Source of the DNA: Bosea sp. F3-2
GTDB lineage: Bacteria > Pseudomonadota > Alphaproteobacteria > Rhizobiales > Beijerinckiaceae
Length of the DNA: 64,000 nt
Reading direction: 5' to 3'
NCBI RefSeq assembly: GCF_008253865.1
Contig: NZ_CP042331.1
Location: 2,852,001 to 2,916,000 of the forward strand
The notes under the pieces were generated by a model that made no database searches, had not been told where the DNA came from, and saw only the letters and a list, made by a program, of their open reading frames with translations. Position numbers and translations under genes: made by a program. Shown one piece after another: positions 59,980-64,000 of the stretch; the first letter of the stretch is position 1; every line of letters begins with the position of its first letter.

Positions 59980-60081
59980 AGCATCGGACCGAAAAGTGGC
60001 ATCCACTTTTCGGAAAAATCCGATGCGATAACAAAAGCATAGATCACCGTTACCGCGTCCTATCGGACGCGCGGCGATCTA
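59980..60081. repeat. Family 2 bipartite palindromic repeat, copy 4
   Basis: The first hairpin has AGCATCGGACCGAAAAGTGG and CCACTTTTCGG with ATCCGATGC. The second runs from TAGATCACC to GGCGATCTA around CGTCCTATCGGACG. It is nearly identical to copy 2 and ends two bases before family 1 copy 6. Confidence 0.85.
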
Positions 60082-60083
60082 GG

Positions 60084-60177
60084 CGTCATGCTCGGGCTTG
60101 ACCCGAGCATCTCGGAAACCAGTGACTTCCCGACACGAGATTCTCGGGTCTGCGCTTCGCTCCGCCCGAGAATGACG
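60084..60177. repeat. Family 1 palindromic repeat, copy 6
   Basis: Begins CGTCATGCTCGGGCTTGA and ends CGCCCGAGAATGACG. Directly adjacent to family 2 copy 4, the two elements form a composite of about 198 bases between the convergent pyrD and DUF6460-like genes. Confidence 0.8.
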
Positions 60178-60181
60178 CAGC

Positions 60182-60436
60182 CTACTTCCGCGCAGCGAAG
60201 AGCCGCATCAGCAGCCAGAGCGGCACGACGATCAGGGCGCCGGCGATGATCCACTGCCCGACCTCGCGCACCGCGCCGAAGCCGAGCCCGGTGATCGAGC
60301 GGATGAAGCGTGCCGCCGCCTCGTAGAGGCTCTGCGGAGACAGGCCGAGAAAAGCCATCGCCGCCCCGACCAGAAGCGAGATGAAGATCAGGCGGACGAG
60401 GACGCTGAGCGGCGAACCGCCGAGAAACCGTTCCAT
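60182..60436 (-). CDS. Small two-helix membrane protein (DUF6460-like)
   Basis: The 84-residue protein has two hydrophobic helices (about residues 14-30 and 60-80) around GLSPQSLYEAAARFIRSITGLGFGAVREVGQW. It resembles a small alphaproteobacterial membrane protein family that I believe is called DUF6460; no function is known. Its stop is five bases from a family 1 repeat. The ATG at 60436 is chosen for family length; ATG at 60451 is also in frame. It is downstream of a response regulator gene. Confidence 0.7.
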   Translation of the reverse strand: MERFLGGSPLSVLVRLIFISLLVGAAMAFLGLSPQSLYEAAARFIRSITGLGFGAVREVGQWIIAGALIVVPLWLLMRLFAARK

Positions 60437-60539
60437 GGAAGCGCTGGCCATCCTCTTGCGCCCCGCACGTCTCGGGGCGCTTCGCAATCGTCTTAACCTG
60501 AAATCCGCCGCGCTTGAACGGCGTCTGAACGGCGCTGCC

Positions 60540-61220
60540 TCAGGCCGTTGCGGAGGCCCCAGCCGTCGCCCAGGCCGTGCCGGCGATCTTCGAGGCGGCG
60601 ATGACCGCCTGGGTGCGGCTGTCGACATCGAGCTTGGTCAGGATCGCCGAGACATGAGCCTTCACCGTCGCTTCGGAGACGCCGAGCTCATAGGCGATCT
60701 GCTTGTTGAGAAGCCCCTCGGACAGCATCATCAGCACACGCACCTGCTGCGGTGTCAGCGTCGAAAGGCGGCGGACCATGTCGGCGACCTCGGCATCGAC
60801 CGGCGCCGAAAGATCGACACCCGGCGGGGTCCAGACCCCGCCGTCGAGCACGGCGCGGATCGCCTCGCCCATCTGCGCGACATCGGCGGTCTTGGGCAGG
60901 AAGCCGAGCGCGCCGAATTCGATGCAGCGGCGAATCACCGCCGGATCGTCATTGGCCGAGACGACGATGACCGGGATTTCCGGGTGGTCGGCACGCAGGA
61001 AGAGCAGACCCGAAAAGCCCTGCACGCCCGGCATGGTCAGGTCGAGCAGGACGAGATCGGCATCGCCGCCGCTGGCCAGCGCTTCGGTCAGCGCTTCCAG
61101 GGAGCCGACTTCGCTGACCTCCGCGCCGCCGATGGCATGCGAGACGGCCTGGCGCAGCGCGCCACGAAACAGCGGATGATCGTCCGCGATGACGATCCGC
61201 GTCGAAGGCTGCTTGCTCAT
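60540..61220 (-). CDS. NarL/FixJ-type response regulator
   Basis: The 226-residue protein has a receiver domain (about 8-125) with the phosphoacceptor D60 in LLDLTMPG and conserved lysine in FLPKTADV, and a LuxR-type helix-turn-helix (about 155-212, with LTPQQVRVLMMLSEGLLNKQIAYELGVSEATVKAHVSAILTKL). It should bind DNA when phosphorylated. ATG at 61220 follows GGGAG by eight bases. No kinase gene is adjacent; the orphan kinase at 56081 is the nearest in the window but has a different strand and no proven link. Confidence 0.92.
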   Translation of the reverse strand: MSKQPSTRIVIADDHPLFRGALRQAVSHAIGGAEVSEVGSLEALTEALASGGDADLVLLDLTMPGVQGFSGLLFLRADHPEIPVIVVSANDDPAVIRRCIEFGALGFLPKTADVAQMGEAIRAVLDGGVWTPPGVDLSAPVDAEVADMVRRLSTLTPQQVRVLMMLSEGLLNKQIAYELGVSEATVKAHVSAILTKLDVDSRTQAVIAASKIAGTAWATAGASATA

Positions 61221-61241
61221 CGCCACCACTCCCTAAAGCCC

Positions 61242-61289
61242 GCATCGGCTCTGTCCGAAAACCGCATTCCGCTTTTCGGGCCGATTGCT
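61242..61289. repeat. Degraded family 2 repeat (single hairpin)
   Basis: GCATCGGCT, TCCGAAAACCGC, GCTTTTCGGGCCGATTGCT resembles the first hairpin of family 2 with several changes. The second hairpin is missing. It lies upstream of the response regulator gene. Confidence 0.5.
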
Positions 61290-61369
61290 CTTGTCCGGCC
61301 CGGACATTTTGCCTCAGGCCAAGAGGGGATCACAAGCACCCTGAGCGCAAGGCTGCAACCCGCCGCGGC

Positions 61370-63148
61370 TCAGCCATTGGTCGGCAACAGCGCTTCCAGC
61401 ACCTCGATATGATCGGCCTCGCGCGGCGGCTTGTCCCAGCGGATGCGATTGATCCGGGGAAAACGCATGGCAAGCCCCGATTTGTGGCGGGTCGAGCGCT
61501 GCAGCCCCTCGAAGGCGACCTCGAAAACGAGTCCAGCCTGCGCCTCATGCGTGACCTCGCGCACCGGGCCGAAACGGTTCACCGTGTTCTTGCGGACATA
61601 TTTGTCGAGCTCGATCAACTCCTCGTCGGTGAAGCCGAAATAGGCCTTGCCGACCGGCACCAGCTCCTCGCCGCCCTCCTCGCCCACGCGCCAGACACCG
61701 AAGGTATAGTCCGAATAGAAGGACGAGCGCTTGCCGTGGCCGCGCTGGGCATACATCAGCACGCAGTCGACCAGCCGCGCATCGCGCTTCCATTTCCACC
61801 AGTAGCCCTTGGGGCGGCCGGGCAGATAGGGCGAGTCGCGGCGCTTGACCATGCAGCCCTCGACCGCCTCGGCGTCGGCACCAGCGCCGGCCGAGGCCGG
61901 ATCGGCACGAGCCGCCGTCAGCTCTTCCCAGGAAGCGAAGGGAAGCAACGGCGAGAGATCGAAGCGCACACTGGCGAGCCGCGACAGGAAGGCATCGAGG
62001 CGCTTCCGCCGCTCCTCGAAGGGCAGATGGCGGATGTCCTCCTCGCCATCGACCAATAAGTCGTAGACACGGATATGCGCCGGGAACTCGCCCAGCATCT
62101 TCGCCGTCACGGTCTTGCGGTTGAGTCGCTGCTGCAGCGTGTTGAAGCTCTGGACCGCGCTCTCGCGCATCACCAGCAATTCGCCGTCAAGCGCGCCGTC
62201 CTGCGTCAACTCCTCGACGAGATCGGGGAAGGCAGCGGCGATATCCTCGCCGGTGCGCGAATAGAGCCGCGTAACGCGCGTGCCGTCCGCCTTGCGGCCG
62301 CTGGCCGCCTGAACGCGGATGCCGTCCCATTTCCATTCCGCGCTGAACTCGGCCGGGTCGAGCTTGTCGAAATCGCCGTCCTCGATCGGATGCGAGAGCA
62401 TGACCGGCCGGAACGGCGCCGGATCACGCGCTTCGGGCCGCGGCCCCTTGCCCTCCAGCCAGGCGAAGAGCTCGGCATAGGGCGGCTCCAGCCCGTGCCA
62501 GACCTGCTCGACCTCATCGGGCGGCACGCCGCCGAGGCTCGCGGCCGCCGTCTTGGCAAGACGGGCGGAGACGCCGATGCGGAGCGCGCCGGTGATGAGC
62601 TTGAGCAACGCCCAGCGACCGGTTTCGTCGAGTGCATCGAGCCAGGAGGCGATGAGGCGCGGCAGATCGGTCTTGCCGGCCTCGCGAAGGCTTTCGACCA
62701 CCTCCGGCAAGGTCAGCGGCGAGCGGTTGTGCCCGAACGACTCTGCCTGCGCGTGGGGCTCTTCCCTTCCCCCTTGTGGGGAAGGGAGAGGGATGGGGGG
62801 CGGTCCGCTTGGCGAGCGCTCACCCGGTCGTTCGCCCCCCACCCCTGCTCCTCCCCACGAGGGGGAGGGGTGCCGCGGCCCCGGCCACATCAGCGCGACG
62901 GTCTCCGACAGGTCGCCGACATAGTCATAGGACAGCGCGAACAGAACCGGGTCGGTGCGCTCGGCGATCAGCGCGCGGATCAGCCCGGCCTTGGCATTGC
63001 GGAAAACGAGTCCGCCCGTCATCGCTGCCAGCGCATAGCCACGATCGGGATCGGGCGTGGTGCGCAAATAGTCCGCGATCAGTGCCAGCTTCGCATTGCG
63101 GCGCGGCTCATAGGCAAGGCGGTCGAGCAGCCAGGCGAAGCGGTTCAT
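61370..63148 (-). CDS. ATP-dependent DNA ligase with an in-frame repeat insertion
   Basis: The 592-residue enzyme seals nicks using ATP. It has an N-terminal ligase domain, an adenylation domain with the active lysine K273 in EWKWDGIRVQ and a C-terminal OB domain with VFEVAFEGLQRSTRHKSGLAMRFPRI. Residues about 91-130 (rich in P, G and S) are encoded by a family 3 palindromic repeat and interrupt the N-terminal domain in frame, between ETVALMWP and HNRSPLTL. The enzyme may still be active if the insert is a loop. The usual exonuclease and helicase partners are not adjacent. Confidence 0.88.
   Translation of the reverse strand: MNRFAWLLDRLAYEPRRNAKLALIADYLRTTPDPDRGYALAAMTGGLVFRNAKAGLIRALIAERTDPVLFALSYDYVGDLSETVALMWPGPRHPSPSWGGAGVGGERPGERSPSGPPPIPLPSPQGGREEPHAQAESFGHNRSPLTLPEVVESLREAGKTDLPRLIASWLDALDETGRWALLKLITGALRIGVSARLAKTAAASLGGVPPDEVEQVWHGLEPPYAELFAWLEGKGPRPEARDPAPFRPVMLSHPIEDGDFDKLDPAEFSAEWKWDGIRVQAASGRKADGTRVTRLYSRTGEDIAAAFPDLVEELTQDGALDGELLVMRESAVQSFNTLQQRLNRKTVTAKMLGEFPAHIRVYDLLVDGEEDIRHLPFEERRKRLDAFLSRLASVRFDLSPLLPFASWEELTAARADPASAGAGADAEAVEGCMVKRRDSPYLPGRPKGYWWKWKRDARLVDCVLMYAQRGHGKRSSFYSDYTFGVWRVGEEGGEELVPVGKAYFGFTDEELIELDKYVRKNTVNRFGPVREVTHEAQAGLVFEVAFEGLQRSTRHKSGLAMRFPRINRIRWDKPPREADHIEVLEALLPTNG
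62756..62872. repeat. Family 3 palindromic repeat inside the DNA ligase gene
   Basis: The element has CTTCCCTTCCCCC and GGGGAAGGGAGAGGG on the left, and CCCCCCACCCCTG and GAGGGGGAGGGG on the right, the same double-hairpin plan as the copy at 30243. It is close to 117 bases, a multiple of three, and keeps the ligase frame open. Confidence 0.75.
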
Positions 63149-63255
63149 GCTGTCACCCTCCTGCCGCCGCTCGCTGTTTCCTGTTTGCTGCAGCGCATCG
63201 TTCAGCCGCCATTCATGAACGAAACCTTACCCACCGAGGAGCACAAGGGAGAGCC

Positions 63256-64000
63256 ATGCCGATGCGTGCCGCGATGCGGTTGCTTGCCTTGCCTGTCATC
63301 GCTGCAGCGCTTTCGGTCGGAGCCCCCGCTCAGGCGGCCGGTTTCTCCTGCCGCGAGACGCCGATCGTGCGTTCGAATGCGACGCTCGCGCCGCTCTCCA
63401 CCAAGGTGGCGCAGGGCCAGTCGCTTGCGATCCTCGCCATCGGCTCCTCCTCGACGGAGGGCGTCGGCGCCAGCGCCAAGGACAGGACCTATCCCGCGCG
63501 CCTGCAGGCACTGCTGACGAAGGCCTGGCCGAAATCGAGGATCGAGATCGTCAATGCCGGCATCGGCGGCGAGACCGCGCCGCAGACACTCGCCCGGCTC
63601 AAGGCCGCGCTGACCGCGCGCAGCTACGACCTCGTGATCTGGCAGGTCGGCACCAACGATGCCGTCACTGGCGGTGACCTCGAGGCCTTCAAGACGATGG
63701 TCGCCGACGGCGTCGCGATGGTTCGGGAGGCCGGCCCGGCCCTCGCCATCCTCGATCCGCAATACTTCCCCTCCATCCGCGATCCGCAGCGTTACGGTGC
63801 CTATGTCGAGGCGGTCAGCGAGGTTGCCCGGCGCGAGGCCGTGCCGGTCTTCGCCCGCTATGCGGCGATGCGCGAATGGCACCGCACCGACGCCGAGGCG
63901 TTCAAGGCGGCGCTGTGGACGGATGGCTTCCATATGAGCGATGCCGGCTATGACTGCCTCGCTCGCGACATGGCGAACGCCATGGTCGGCATGGCCGTAC
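63256..64000 (+). CDS. Exported SGNH/GDSL hydrolase (partial at right edge)
   Basis: The 248 visible residues start with a signal peptide (to about residue 27, APAQAAG), so the protein is exported. The SGNH blocks follow: the nucleophile in IGSSSTEGVGA near residue 62, NAGIGGET near residue 97, VGTND near residue 132 and the catalytic DGFHMS near residue 223. It should be a serine esterase or lipase acting on an acyl or acetyl ester. The ATG at 63256 has GGGAG close upstream; ATG at 63262 is an alternative. The gene continues past 64000. Confidence 0.85.
   Translation, partial: MPMRAAMRLLALPVIAAALSVGAPAQAAGFSCRETPIVRSNATLAPLSTKVAQGQSLAILAIGSSSTEGVGASAKDRTYPARLQALLTKAWPKSRIEIVNAGIGGETAPQTLARLKAALTARSYDLVIWQVGTNDAVTGGDLEAFKTMVADGVAMVREAGPALAILDPQYFPSIRDPQRYGAYVEAVSEVARREAVPVFARYAAMREWHRTDAEAFKAALWTDGFHMSDAGYDCLARDMANAMVGMAV

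Noticed and set aside
1..64000. CRISPR array, rRNA or tRNA genes
   Set aside because: No regularly spaced short direct repeats, no rRNA-like stretch and no tRNA cloverleaf-like sequence were found in the intergenic regions I read.

Overview
The window is a 64 kb piece of high-GC chromosome from an alphaproteobacterium. Gene content and order (murA, DUF2948, hisD, UPF0262 and a low-molecular-weight phosphatase together; kdsB and a prephenate dehydratase divergent from a membrane cytochrome c; a FlbD-like Fis domain; many ABC importers and amino-acid catabolic genes) fit the order Hyphomicrobiales, and a Bosea-like organism is my best guess. That assignment is inference. I see no rRNA, tRNA, CRISPR array, insertion sequence or prophage. 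About 55 protein genes are supported, and two run off the window edges.

Region by region. 1-3 kb: a split chromate transporter, a LysE-type exporter, a small membrane protein and a DinB protein. 3-11.3 kb: a probable lysine/glutarate catabolic island, with an FAD amine oxidase, a LysR regulator, an antiquitin-type semialdehyde dehydrogenase, glutaryl-CoA dehydrogenase, a class III CoA-transferase and an acetolactate-synthase-like TPP enzyme. 11.4-14.5 kb: two paralogous exported proteins flanking a cytochrome b561/YceI pair, then an HdeD-like protein. 14.6-22.9 kb: transaldolase and a short-chain dehydrogenase beside a sugar-type ABC importer, and divergently an iron-type ABC importer; neither importer has an ATPase gene here. 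23-25.8 kb: a PleD-like diguanylate cyclase and a MarR/dehydrogenase divergent pair with clear operators. 25.8-31.3 kb: valine catabolism (LysR, mmsA, acyl-CoA dehydrogenase, mmsB) with a toxin-antitoxin pair inside it. 31.3-37 kb: NudC, amidase/AtzH-like pair, Fis-domain protein, prephenate dehydratase, KdsB, cytochrome c. 37-44.3 kb: a complete YejABEF importer coupled to phosphopentomutase. 44.3-50.7 kb: chemotaxis receptor, then the conserved murA/hisD block. 51-57.5 kb: an RpfF-like crotonase, a membrane GGDEF-EAL protein, an unusual flavoprotein disulfide reductase homologue without its cysteines, and a histidine kinase. 57.6-64 kb: S24-type repressor, DUF952, pyrD, a response regulator, an ATP-dependent DNA ligase and a partial SGNH hydrolase.

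The strongest non-genic signal is three families of dispersed palindromic repeats. Family 1 (75-95 bp, ends CGTCAT...ATGACG) has six copies. Family 2 (about 100 bp, two hairpins) has four full copies and one degraded copy. Family 3 (CCCTCTCC-type palindromes) has three copies, one of them in frame inside the DNA ligase gene and one forming the C-terminus of a membrane protein. The most interesting candidate system is the RpfF-like enzyme followed by a membrane cyclic-di-GMP enzyme, which could be a diverged diffusible-fatty-acid signalling module.
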